Assembly (NCBI GenBank): GCA_035258605.1
Contig: DATFXD010000177.1
Location: forward strand, 1-16,498
DNA: 16,498 bases
Reading direction: 5' to 3'
DNA from: AWTP1-13 sp035258605
Lineage (GTDB): Bacteria; Pseudomonadota; Alphaproteobacteria; Rhizobiales; Hyphomicrobiaceae
The position numbers were made by a program, and so were the translations under genes. Each line of letters starts with the position of its first letter. The first letter of the stretch is position 1. A model generated the notes under the pieces. That model worked only from the letters and a program-made list of their open reading frames with translations, was not told the origin of the DNA and made no database searches. Positions 1 to 9,121 of the stretch are shown here, piece by piece.

Positions 1-788
1 GCTTCCTCGCCGCTGGCCGGAAGCCAGTCCCGATAAAGGTAGAGCGCGGCGGGCTCCAGATTGTCGGTGTTGCCAACGACGCGTAGCACCGCGCAGCGTC
101 CGCCCGGGATCTCGCCGGCTTTGATCTGCTCGCCGTTTGCCTCGATCGGTTGGTCGGTCCCGACACAAAGGTCGACGCTGTAATCGGCAGGCGACGCAGG
201 ACGCCGCTCGGAACGCCAGACATTGAACGTCGGACTTGTCTTGGGGTGCAAGCCAGCAGCCTTGCGCCACGCGATGAACCGCTGGATGGTGGCGCGCAGC
301 GTCGCCGGGTCGCCCCGATGCTCCATGATCGCCACCGGCGTGGGGGGCACATCGCGAATCGTCACGTCGTCAGCGGTGAAGGTCTTCTGCATGAGCTTGC
401 TCCTCGCATTGTCGAGAGGCCCGAAGGCCGCAAGCCACGGCTCCCAATCGGGAGATTTCCGGAACGACGAAGGCGATTGCCCGAACAGTTGCCGAAAAGC
501 GCGGGCGAAGGCGTCCGGTGCATCGTACCCGGCATCCATCGCTATGTCCGTGACGCTTTGGGCATCCCTGTAGGCTAGCCGGTATGAAGCGCGCTTCATG
601 CGGGCGAGCTGGATATAGCGATGCACGGAGAGCCCGAAGGTCGCCGTGAACTGCCGGTGGAAATGATATTTCGAGTAGGCTGCGACGCTGCTCAGCGCGT
701 CCAAGTCCAGATCGTCGTCGAGATGCCGGTCTATGTGATCCAACACCCGCTGCATCCGGGCATGGTAGTCTTGCAGCACCGCCTTCAT
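1..788 (-). CDS. AraC-family transcriptional regulator with GyrI-like effector domain (3' end cut by window edge)
   Basis: Reading from the ATG at 788 gives 262 codons with no stop before the window edge, so the C-terminus is missing. Residues about 1-110 form an AraC-type double helix-turn-helix: an N-terminal stretch with DHIDRHL, then SKYHFHRQF and later GYDAPDAFARAFRQLFGQSP, the usual second-HTH signature. Residues about 125-262 look like a GyrI/SbmC-like small-molecule binding domain, with VTIRDVPPTPVAIMEHRGD and later GEIPGGRCAVLRVVG. The start is supported by GGAGGG seven bases upstream. Such proteins are DNA-binding activators or repressors that sense a small, often cationic or drug-like ligand; the ligand here is unknown. 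No target gene can be named, since the next gene lies in the same direction upstream and ends 316 bp away. The family call is firm; the role is inferred. Confidence 0.9.
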   Translation of the reverse strand, partial: MKAVLQDYHARMQRVLDHIDRHLDDDLDLDALSSVAAYSKYHFHRQFTATFGLSVHRYIQLARMKRASYRLAYRDAQSVTDIAMDAGYDAPDAFARAFRQLFGQSPSSFRKSPDWEPWLAAFGPLDNARSKLMQKTFTADDVTIRDVPPTPVAIMEHRGDPATLRATIQRFIAWRKAAGLHPKTSPTFNVWRSERRPASPADYSVDLCVGTDQPIEANGEQIKAGEIPGGRCAVLRVVGNTDNLEPAALYLYRDWLPASGEE

Positions 789-1103
789 CGTTCTGCCCTC
801 CGTGGCAGCACCAGCTAAGCGCACGCAGACATGCGGCGCTCGACCGATCTTGCGGTTTGTCACGGGTCGCAGAACATCGCCAAGGACCGTGTACGGGCAC
901 GCCCAATTTATCGATGAACGGCGCGTGATCAAGCCGCTGCGACCAACAAGCCGAGAGGCGTCCAGCGAGAGCACCATGGCGCGCCCTGCCAGAACGCTAT
1001 GGACCGCGCAGCCTCATTAGCTGCCAGCAGCGCTGAGGTCTGCCCAGGGCCAGTGAATTATTGCGCGATGGCCATGGTGGCTGCGCGCTTAGGAGTCTAC
1101 GGC
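789..1103. other. Intergenic stretch, no gene seen
   Basis: This 315-bp gap lies between the end of the sensor kinase and the start of the AraC-type regulator, both on the minus strand. The short open frames here have unnatural, Arg/Pro/Ser-rich translations. The minus strand must hold the regulator's promoter, but I see no convincing -35/-10 pair, only the GGAGGG ribosome binding site just before 788. Confidence 0.5.
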
Positions 1104-3323
1104 CTAACTGATCAACCATTCGGCGGGTATTTCCAACCGGCAGCGGACGCCGTCGCGCGCGAGGTGATAGTCGACCGCGCCACCGAGCTCGTAGGGGATG
1201 AGGTCGCAGATCACCGACGTGCCGTAGCCGGTGCTAGTGGGCGTGTCGATCTGCGGGCCGCCAGTCTCCCGCCACTCAAGCACCAGTTTGCCACTGGAGC
1301 GGCCGCGTGCCGGCCTCCGCCAACGGACCGAAACCTGTCCATGACCATTGGACAAGGCGCCATACTTGGCGGCGTTGGTGGCAAGCTCATGCAGAACCAT
1401 GGCCACGGGCTGTGTCGCCTCGGCGGTCAGGTTGACGTCGGGGCCGGCAATGAGCGTGCACTCACTTTTGGTGCAGAATGCCAGCTCGGTGCGCACCAAT
1501 TCGCCGAGGCACACGCCTTCCCAACGGCTGCGGCTCAGCAGCGAATGGGTATTCGCCAATGCCCCGATGCGGCCATTGAGTACCTCGAGGAACTCGTCAG
1601 CTGACTTACTCGACTCGCGAGATCGTTGCGCCACCGCCGCCACGCAAGCGAGGACATTTTTCACACGATGGTCGAGCTCGGCGATGAGCAGGCTCTTGTG
1701 GTCTTCGGCTTTTCGGCGTTCGGTCACGTCGATGTAGACACCGGTCATGCGCCTGGCGCGACCGGTGTGGTCGTAGTTAATCAGGCTGCGAGCTTCAATC
1801 CATCTCACTTCGCCTCCAGGACGCACAAATCGAAACTCGTTGACGAGCTCGCGTCGCCCCTCCTTGAAGGCTCGGATATGTTCGGCGCGCAGGCGCCCGA
1901 TATCATCACGATGCACCCGTGCAAACCATTGTTGCGCGGTGATTTCCATAGTGCGGTGCGATAGCCCGGAGATCGCGGCGCTGGCGCGCGCGATGCGCAT
2001 GGCTTTAGCAGGGATGTCCAAGCTGTAGGAGCCGACGCGCGCAGCCTTGTGTGCCAGATCGAGCTGCGCATTGCGTTCGGCGAGCCGGGCCTCGGCGCGC
2101 TTGCGGTCGGTGATATCCTCAATCACAGACAGGAAATAGTCGACGGTGCCGTCGGCCGTGCGCACGCAGCCGACCGTGAGACTGGCCCATACGATGCCAC
2201 CGTCCTTGCGGATATAGCGCTTCTCGATGCAATAGCTATTGGCTTCGCCGGCGAGCGTCTTGTTCAGAATCGAGAGATTGGTTTCGAGATCGTCGGCGTG
2301 GGTAACGTCCTGGAAGGTTCTTTGTTTGAGTTCCTCGACCGAGTAGCCAAGCATGCGCGCGAAACTGTCGTTTACGCGCAGAATTGCCCCATTCGGGCCG
2401 ACCAGGACCACGCCTACGGCGGCATTCTCGAAGGTCGCGCGAAACCGTGCTTCGCTCTCGGCAAGCGCGCGCCGCGCTTCGACCTGCTCCGTCTTGATCT
2501 CGGCGAACAACAGTGATCCGCCGATAGTACCGTTGGCATCGCGCCAAGGTGCCATGGACCAGCGCACCCAGTCTGTGCGACCGTCTTGATGCGTGAACCG
2601 GTCCTGTTCCTGCGACAACGCCGCCCCGGCCAGCACGCGCGCATGAATGTCGTGCCAGCGCTGGCGCATGCCGGGAAAGATCTCGTAGTGCGAGCGGCCA
2701 ATGAGCTGGGCCTCCGGCGGTAGGCGATAGTCATCCACGAAACGCCGCGAGACCGCGAGGTAGCGCATACTGCGATCAAACATGGCAATTGCCACCGGCG
2801 CATGCTCGACGAATACCGCCAGTTGCGCCTCGCGTTCGGCGAGGGTGGTTTCAGCCCGTTTGCGTTCGCTGATGTCGACCAGCATGTTGACGGCACCGGT
2901 CAATTGTCCGGCCGCATCGAACAACGGTGTCGGATAGGAAATAAACGGTATCCGCGTGCCGTCTGGGCGCTCGGTCACCGCCTCCATGCCGCGGATCGGT
3001 CGTCTTTGCTGAAGCGCCATCGCCATCGGGCACTGATGGTGCGGCAGCACCGTTCCATCCGGCCGGTAGAGCTTGTGGGAACCACAGAACGTGCTTTTGC
3101 CCAGCTCGGGGCGGCACCCCCAAAGGCTGGCGGCAGCCTCGTTGTAGAACGTGATGCGTCCCTCGGCGTCCGTCATGTAAATGGCGGCAGGCAGTGCCTC
3201 AATCGCCTCATGCGATAGATCGTTGACACCGTCTAAGGTGTAGGGTCGTGCCGCGCCGTTGCTAGCGGACCGGTTCTTCGATGCCTCCACGCGACTCAGT
3301 GCGGGACTCCATGTTTGTGGCAC
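1104..3323 (-). CDS. Multi-PAS sensor histidine kinase, HWE family
   Basis: A 739-residue soluble-looking sensor kinase. Four PAS-like domains follow one another at about residues 35-155, 165-285, 290-410 and 420-540; PAC-type ends such as DISERKRAE, IEDITDRKRAE and YIDVTERRKAE mark three of them. The transmitter is of the HWE type: the phospho-accepting His is in ELDHRVKN (His552), the N-box is HELATNAAKYGA (His645, Asn650), and a WRE motif lies near residue 695. HWE kinases autophosphorylate on His and pass the phosphate to a response regulator, in alphaproteobacteria often in light, redox or general-stress signalling. No transmembrane segment or signal peptide is visible, so it should sense a cytoplasmic cue through the PAS domains; no haem or flavin ligand residue is assigned. 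The start is GTG with only a weak upstream AGCAGG; the exact N-terminus is uncertain by up to about 50 residues. No response regulator is adjacent, so it is an orphan in this window. Confidence 0.93.
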   Translation of the reverse strand: MPQTWSPALSRVEASKNRSASNGAARPYTLDGVNDLSHEAIEALPAAIYMTDAEGRITFYNEAAASLWGCRPELGKSTFCGSHKLYRPDGTVLPHHQCPMAMALQQRRPIRGMEAVTERPDGTRIPFISYPTPLFDAAGQLTGAVNMLVDISERKRAETTLAEREAQLAVFVEHAPVAIAMFDRSMRYLAVSRRFVDDYRLPPEAQLIGRSHYEIFPGMRQRWHDIHARVLAGAALSQEQDRFTHQDGRTDWVRWSMAPWRDANGTIGGSLLFAEIKTEQVEARRALAESEARFRATFENAAVGVVLVGPNGAILRVNDSFARMLGYSVEELKQRTFQDVTHADDLETNLSILNKTLAGEANSYCIEKRYIRKDGGIVWASLTVGCVRTADGTVDYFLSVIEDITDRKRAEARLAERNAQLDLAHKAARVGSYSLDIPAKAMRIARASAAISGLSHRTMEITAQQWFARVHRDDIGRLRAEHIRAFKEGRRELVNEFRFVRPGGEVRWIEARSLINYDHTGRARRMTGVYIDVTERRKAEDHKSLLIAELDHRVKNVLACVAAVAQRSRESSKSADEFLEVLNGRIGALANTHSLLSRSRWEGVCLGELVRTELAFCTKSECTLIAGPDVNLTAEATQPVAMVLHELATNAAKYGALSNGHGQVSVRWRRPARGRSSGKLVLEWRETGGPQIDTPTSTGYGTSVICDLIPYELGGAVDYHLARDGVRCRLEIPAEWLIS

Positions 3324-3607
3324 GAGTTTCAGGCATACCTGCTGTCGACGCTACACCGACTGGCCGGCGGGGAACATTGTCCTCTAGCACCCTTCGCGCA
3401 CCGATTGTACTGCGACGATTGGCTTGCCTGCCTGGCAACTACGGAATGGTAACGGACGTTCGTTAACCAAATTCTCACATACCGGGCGGCGCCACACGCC
3501 CATCCGCGCCACTCGCACGGCGTGCGGCCTGGCACCGCTGCCGGGAGACAGGCTTCCCACCGCATCGGCACGTGGGTTGTGACCCGCTGCTCTGCCTCAG
3601 CGCCGGC
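3324..3607. other. Intergenic stretch upstream of the kinase, no gene seen
   Basis: About 300 bp separate the kinase start from the small gene ending at 3629. Frames here give no natural protein. The minus strand should carry a leader or promoter for the kinase. There is a relatively AT-rich patch around 3450-3480 (containing GTTAAC and AAATTCTCA), which may be promoter DNA, but I cannot define boxes. Confidence 0.4.
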
Positions 3608-3624
3608 CGCCGAGACAATCGGCG
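3608..3624 (-). terminator. Possible stem-loop just after the small gene
   Basis: The minus strand holds CGCCGA, a five-base loop TTGTC, then TCGGCG: a perfect 6-bp stem four bases past the stop codon of the 97-aa protein. No run of T follows, so it is not a classical intrinsic terminator; it could slow transcription or stabilise the mRNA end, or be chance in GC-rich DNA. Confidence 0.25.
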
Positions 3625-3628
3625 CCGC

Positions 3629-3922
3629 TCATCGGTAGCCGCGCATCTTCTGGAGGATGACGGTTCGATGCTCGGTCATCAGATGCAAAGTCATCTCGAA
3701 CTGTCGCAGGAGCTGCGTCGCCTTGGCCGTGCTTCGTTTGGCATGCTCGAGCTCGAAAATGCGTGCCTTCTGCCGCTCGATGCGTTCCCGCACCTCGACG
3801 ATCAGGCGATTGACGCGCGCCAGATGTCGGTAGCGATCGCCTCGCCACGCCAGCCGTCTGCGGCTGCCGCCGATGGAGCCGCTAAGGCGACCAACGAGCA
3901 ATTGATAGTAGGCTTGTGACAT
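3629..3922 (-). CDS. Small basic helical protein of unknown function, paralogue A
   Basis: A 97-residue protein if started at ATG 3922. A GTG four codons upstream (3934) is also possible, and neither has an ideal ribosome binding site. I recognise the general type, short Arg/Lys/Gln-rich helical proteins common in Bradyrhizobium relatives, but no function. Residues about 34-97 are almost all helix-prone and heptad-like: NRLIVEVRERIERQKARI, a short polar linker, then LLRQFEMTLHLMTEHRTVIL. This half aligns with the protein encoded just upstream (4051-4272), with shared NR-IVE-R-R, Q-A, LLR, L and R positions, roughly a third identical by eye. It lies between that paralogue and the sensor kinase, all on the same strand, so co-transcription is possible though the gaps exceed 100 bp. 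No signal peptide, membrane segment or metal site is seen. Confidence 0.7.
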   Translation of the reverse strand: MSQAYYQLLVGRLSGSIGGSRRRLAWRGDRYRHLARVNRLIVEVRERIERQKARIFELEHAKRSTAKATQLLRQFEMTLHLMTEHRTVILQKMRGYR

Positions 3923-4050
3923 CTCTTCCCGCACTCCGGGCGCAACCTAGCATGGGTTGGTGGCGTGCGGATCCCAGAGTCGACGATCATGGTTGCTTTG
4001 TCACACCGGACGCCTTGGCGGCGGCAACGAGGTGGTGCGCCGCCTCAGCG

Positions 4051-4272
4051 CTAGTGCTTCCAGCCGACCAGCTCCTTGATGAGCATGGCTCGATATTGGA
4101 TCTTCGCCTGCAACGAACGCTCAAGCACCCTGAGCAGCCCTTCCGGGTCACCGCACCCGGGCCGGTTCCGGCGCTCGACCACCTGGGCCCGCTGCACGGC
4201 AACGCGAGCGCGTCCCTCGACGATGCGTCGGTTGAACTTGGCGAGCAAGCGATAGGTAGGGTGTTTTCGCAT
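4051..4272 (-). CDS. Small basic helical protein of unknown function, paralogue B
   Basis: A 73-residue protein from the ATG at 4272, which is preceded by ACGGAA at a fair distance. A longer frame reaches 4374, but the extra residues look unnatural and homology to the neighbour begins only after this ATG. The core AKFNRRIVEGRARVAVQRAQ (residues 11-30) and LLRVLERSLQAKIQYRAMLIKEL (from residue 47) matches the two helices of the 97-aa protein encoded downstream, with a loop between them where the two differ most. The predicted shape is a short helical hairpin or coiled coil, strongly basic in its first helix. Function unknown; a DNA- or protein-binding accessory role for the downstream kinase would be speculation. 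A palindromic site lies about 80 bp upstream and may control it. Confidence 0.68.
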   Translation of the reverse strand: MRKHPTYRLLAKFNRRIVEGRARVAVQRAQVVERRNRPGCGDPEGLLRVLERSLQAKIQYRAMLIKELVGWKH

Positions 4273-4348
4273 GGTGGTTCCGTGTGGCACGTGCCCACAA
4301 GCTACACCCAGCGGACGCGGCCAGCACCGGACCCTCGTCACACCCGAT

Positions 4349-4362
4349 TTGACCAAGGTCAT
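4349..4362. promoter_or_regulatory. Candidate FNR/FixK-type or other dimeric regulator site
   Basis: TTGACCAAGGTCAT contains the perfect 12-bp palindrome TGACCAAGGTCA (4350-4361). It fits the FNR/CRP-superfamily pattern TTGA-N6-TCAA with one mismatch. Its centre is about 83 bp upstream of the ATG at 4272 (minus strand) and about 243 bp upstream of the sulfatase start at 4599 (plus strand), so it sits in a divergent regulatory region. A class II position for the minus-strand gene would put the transcription start near 4314. I see no clear -10 box, so the assignment is inference from symmetry and location. Confidence 0.35.
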
Positions 4363-4585
4363 GGTTAATACCACCGGCCCGAAGCCGATGCGGGGTGGGG
4401 ATTAGCGGTGCGGCGCGCGTGCGACGTTGTGCGGCGATCGCTAGCTGAGCTCACGCTTGCGGCGACAGTATTCGCCACGGCGCCAGCCGCCGCCGGCAAT
4501 GCCGCATGTCTCGGCCGGGTTGGGACACCCTCCACCGCGGCGTCCCCTGCATCAGTCCCCCTGGGCGTTTGTCGCACCGAACCTT

Positions 4586-4591
4586 AGGAGG
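4586..4591 (+). promoter_or_regulatory. Perfect Shine-Dalgarno (AGGAGG) deciding the sulfatase start
   Basis: AGGAGG stands seven bases before ATG 4599, in frame with the sulfatase. This is the best ribosome binding site in the window. A second site, GGAGG at 4685-4689, stands five bases before the in-frame ATG 4695, which would give a shorter, more typical Tat signal peptide. Confidence 0.6.
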
Positions 4592-4598
4592 TTCCCCG

Positions 4599-6338
<1,740 letters not shown>

Positions 6339-6924
6339 TGCACCTGCCGAGGCCTGTTGCGTCGATTTCCGCTTGACACGGTGGTCCCGAACCGGCGCGG
6401 GCGCATCTCGGGTCGATAGCACCAACCGGGCTCGGCATTGCGCGTCCCCGGATCTCAATGGATTGGGGCGCGCAACCAAGCTCTGATCTCGTCGTGGTCA
6501 GTCTCTCCGGCAACGCAGCAACGATGCTTTGCAGGTTGGCGGGCGCGAGCACAAAGCCAAGCATCTTGGCCATGGCAATAGAGACTTCGGCATCGGTCAT
6601 ACGAGGGTGATCGAGGCGGGGGGAGGATGGTCGCGCGCGCGGATGGCATCTGCCGAGCTTGCGGCCGCGCCCCCGCGCTTGAAATGAGCTCGGCGATATC
6701 GGCCGGCCCAGCGGGACCTGCGTCACGGTCGGTCCAACAGGAAACCGGAAAAGGACAATTGCGTTCTCCTGCCGCCGCCCGACCGCCGGTGGCCCATGTG
6801 AAGCCCTGGCGTGTCCCAGATAGCAAACCATGATGTAGGATCTGCCGCTACCATGGCGATCTCGCTCGAAAGCTGCCGCAACGAAGGCTAGGGTAGGTCT
6901 CGCATCAGCATAGTACCGGCAACC
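6339..6924. other. 586-bp gene-poor stretch; one doubtful minus-strand frame
   Basis: No convincing complete gene. On the minus strand, an ATG at 6601 opens a 104-codon frame closing at 6286, inside the sulfatase end. Its first 35 residues (from MTDAEVSIAMAKMLGF through LAPANLQSIVAALPERL) look natural and faintly resemble AtzG-like (DUF4089) small proteins. The rest does not look natural and there is no ribosome binding site, so at most this is a decayed fragment. The plus strand shows no clear promoter for the glycosyltransferase that follows. Confidence 0.35.
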
Positions 6925-8070
6925 ATGGCCAAGCGCATTATGTTCCAATACTGGGGCCGTCGCGGAGCCCTGCAGCAGTTCACGCTGGAGGTTGCGCGCG
7001 CGGTCTTGGCCGATCCGGAAATTACCCCGACCTTGTCCGTGTCGCGGCAAAGCGAACTCTACGCGGCGTTTGCCGCATTCGGCACCTCCGTGGTCGCGTT
7101 CGACACGTTCTCGGACACATTGGGAGCTCTGACATCGAGTTGGCGCATCCCCGCAGTGCGTCGACGGCTGGGCGATGAATTGCGGGACCGCGGCATCGAG
7201 GCGGTCATCGATCTTATGCCGCACATCTGGTCACCCTTCATGACCTCGGCGATCCACCGTGCGGGAGCGCTGTATATTCCCGTCGTTCACGATGCGGCCG
7301 CGCACCCCGGAGATCGGACCGGATGGGCAAACTGGTTGATCGGCCGGTCCGTCGCCGACGCCGATCTGGTCATCACCCTGACGCAAGCGGTGGCTCAGCA
7401 ACTGTTGTCGTCGGGTCGCGTGGCCAAAACCAAACTGCGGACGCTTTTTCTGCCAGACCTGTCGTATGCAGGTCGAGACCTAGAACGCGGTCTCAAACCA
7501 GGCGAGGCGACCCGGCTGCTGTTTCTCGGGCGCATCATGAAATACAAGGGGCTGGCCATGCTGTTGGATGCGCTCGACATCTTGCGCCAGGAGAACGTGC
7601 CGGTTCAGTTGGGGGTGTTCGGAGAAGGTAATATTGAGGACAGTATCCCGCGTCTGCAGCAAATGGGCGCCGAGATCGTCAACCGATGGTTGACGTCGGA
7701 AGACATCGTCGATGCGCTCGAGCGCTATGACGTGGTTGTGCTGCCTTATCTCGAGGCGAGTCAGTCGGGGGTAGCGGCGACGGCGTTCGGGGCTGGTCTA
7801 CCGGTGGTGGCGACACCCGTTGGTGGGCTCATCGAACAGGTCAGGGATGGGCACAACGGCACCTTGGCCGAGAGCTGCAGTGCGGCGGATTTCGCCCGCG
7901 CCATCAGCCGCTTACTGGGGGATACGGCGCTCTATGCGCGGCTTAATGCGAACATCGCCGCGGACCGGGAACAACGGTCCATGCAGCGGTTCGTGACATC
8001 GTGCGTTGATCTCGTTTCGGAAGCACAGATGGGTGCGCCGCGACCACCGGAAGCCGCCGTATACATATAG
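6925..8070 (+). CDS. Glycosyltransferase family 4 (GT-B fold)
   Basis: A 381-residue retaining-type sugar transferase using a nucleotide-sugar donor, expected to act on the cytoplasmic face of the inner membrane. The N-terminal acceptor domain (about 1-190) contains IPVVHDAAAHPGD and a helix with DADLVITLTQAVAQQL. The C-terminal donor domain opens with LLFLGRIMKYKGL (about 198-210) and carries VFGEGN and YLEASQSGVAATAFGAGLPVVATPVGG (Glu278 region), the family's conserved donor-binding segment. The C-terminal tail after about residue 365 is short and polar. ATG 6925 is the only sensible start, because an in-frame TAG lies just upstream; its ribosome binding site is weak. It faces a GT2 gene tail to tail, 60 bp apart. 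Given the nearby GDP-sugar genes, a role in surface glycan assembly is likely; donor and linkage cannot be read from sequence. Confidence 0.9.
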   Translation: MAKRIMFQYWGRRGALQQFTLEVARAVLADPEITPTLSVSRQSELYAAFAAFGTSVVAFDTFSDTLGALTSSWRIPAVRRRLGDELRDRGIEAVIDLMPHIWSPFMTSAIHRAGALYIPVVHDAAAHPGDRTGWANWLIGRSVADADLVITLTQAVAQQLLSSGRVAKTKLRTLFLPDLSYAGRDLERGLKPGEATRLLFLGRIMKYKGLAMLLDALDILRQENVPVQLGVFGEGNIEDSIPRLQQMGAEIVNRWLTSEDIVDALERYDVVVLPYLEASQSGVAATAFGAGLPVVATPVGGLIEQVRDGHNGTLAESCSAADFARAISRLLGDTALYARLNANIAADREQRSMQRFVTSCVDLVSEAQMGAPRPPEAAVYI

Positions 8071-8130
8071 CGGCGCCCGCGGCCATCGCCGTGGCGAGGC
8101 GGCGGCTACTCGGTCGCCGGAGACAAAACC

Positions 8131-9057
8131 TCACGTTTCCAGGTCAAGCAGACGAAGCCGCCAACAGATGTCCAACAGCCCGTGCCGCACTAGATAGCCG
8201 AAGACGCGGCGCCGGATTTCGTGCTCGCCAACCTCCCTGCCAAAATTCCTTCGGCGGATCATCTCTATCTCAGGGGTACCGATCAGCGACATCGCCGCCA
8301 GTGTCTTCTGCGTCGAATGCAGCCGAAAGCCACCGAGAAAGCGGTTGAGCCGCCTGATCTTCAGGCCGTGTCGATCAAACCGGGTCATGAGATCCCAATC
8401 CATCGCGAATTTGAGCGATTCGTCGAGTTGGCCGACCCGTTCCCAGGCGCGGCGCCGCCAGAACAAGGTCTCTTGCGGCACCCAATCCATATACTTGAGG
8501 ACCTCGCTATCGTGCGCCGGGATGATCCAGCGACCGATTTCGAGATCCTCCTCATTGATGATGATGCGATGCCCGTAGACGACGTCGAGCTCGGGGTCGC
8601 CGGCGAAGGCATCCGCGACCGTGCTCAAGGTGCCGGGGAGGTAAATATCGTCCGAATTCAAGTAAGCCATAATTTCTCCGCTGCTCACGCGAAAGCCCTT
8701 ATTGATGGCGTGGCTTTGTCCGTGATCCGGCTCGGAGATCCAGTAGGCCAGGCGGTCGTGGTTGCGGCGCAAAATGTCCTGCGTGCCATCACCGGAGTTG
8801 CCATCGATGACAATGTGCTCGATGGCGGGATACTCCTGGTCCGCGACGCTGGCGATGGTCCGCTCGATGAAAGCGGCCTGCTGGTAGCTGGGGGTGACGA
8901 TGGAAAACTTAGGCAGATGACCGCGCGGCGGCGGTCGACGCTTCGGCAGCCGCAAGGCGCGCGGCGGATGTTGCTTAAGCCGCGTCAGCTTCGGATGCAT
9001 GAAGGGCGCGACGCGATAAATCGCCCGACGACAAAGGTAAGCGATTTCCACCAGCAT
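8131..9057 (-). CDS. Glycosyltransferase family 2 (GT-A fold)
   Basis: A 308-residue inverting-type transferase. After a basic N-terminus of about 48 residues comes the GT-A core: FSIVTPSYQQAAFIERTIASV (51-71), HIVIDGNSGDGT, WISEPDHGQSHAINKGF (106-122) and AYLNSDDIY, with the metal/donor motif SDD at 135-137. Later QETLFWRRRAWERVG and FAMDWDLMTRF are typical of GT2 enzymes of O-antigen and exopolysaccharide loci. No transmembrane helices, so it is cytoplasmic or peripherally bound through its basic start. ATG 9057 has GAAGG about five bases upstream. It follows the GT-B-like gene by 64 bp on the same strand and is probably co-transcribed with it. Confidence 0.93.
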   Translation of the reverse strand: MLVEIAYLCRRAIYRVAPFMHPKLTRLKQHPPRALRLPKRRPPPRGHLPKFSIVTPSYQQAAFIERTIASVADQEYPAIEHIVIDGNSGDGTQDILRRNHDRLAYWISEPDHGQSHAINKGFRVSSGEIMAYLNSDDIYLPGTLSTVADAFAGDPELDVVYGHRIIINEEDLEIGRWIIPAHDSEVLKYMDWVPQETLFWRRRAWERVGQLDESLKFAMDWDLMTRFDRHGLKIRRLNRFLGGFRLHSTQKTLAAMSLIGTPEIEMIRRRNFGREVGEHEIRRRVFGYLVRHGLLDICWRLRLLDLET

Positions 9058-9121
9058 GAAAGCCTTCAGTGTTGTCGCACGGCGAACGCAAGAGACGCCA
9101 GGACCGTCCCAGAACTCTCCA

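Noticed and set aside
370..906. 178-codon minus-strand frame
   Set aside because: It overlaps the AraC-type regulator in another frame; its translation is rich in Arg/Ser/Cys with no motif, while the overlapping frame has clear HTH and GyrI-like sequence.
999..1604. 201-codon plus-strand frame
   Set aside because: Antisense to the HWE transmitter domain; an open frame caused by high GC on the opposite strand.
8071..8130. Bidirectional terminator between the convergent glycosyltransferase genes
   Set aside because: Only a 4-bp stem (GCCA/TGGC) is found, with no T run; not distinguishable from chance at this GC content.
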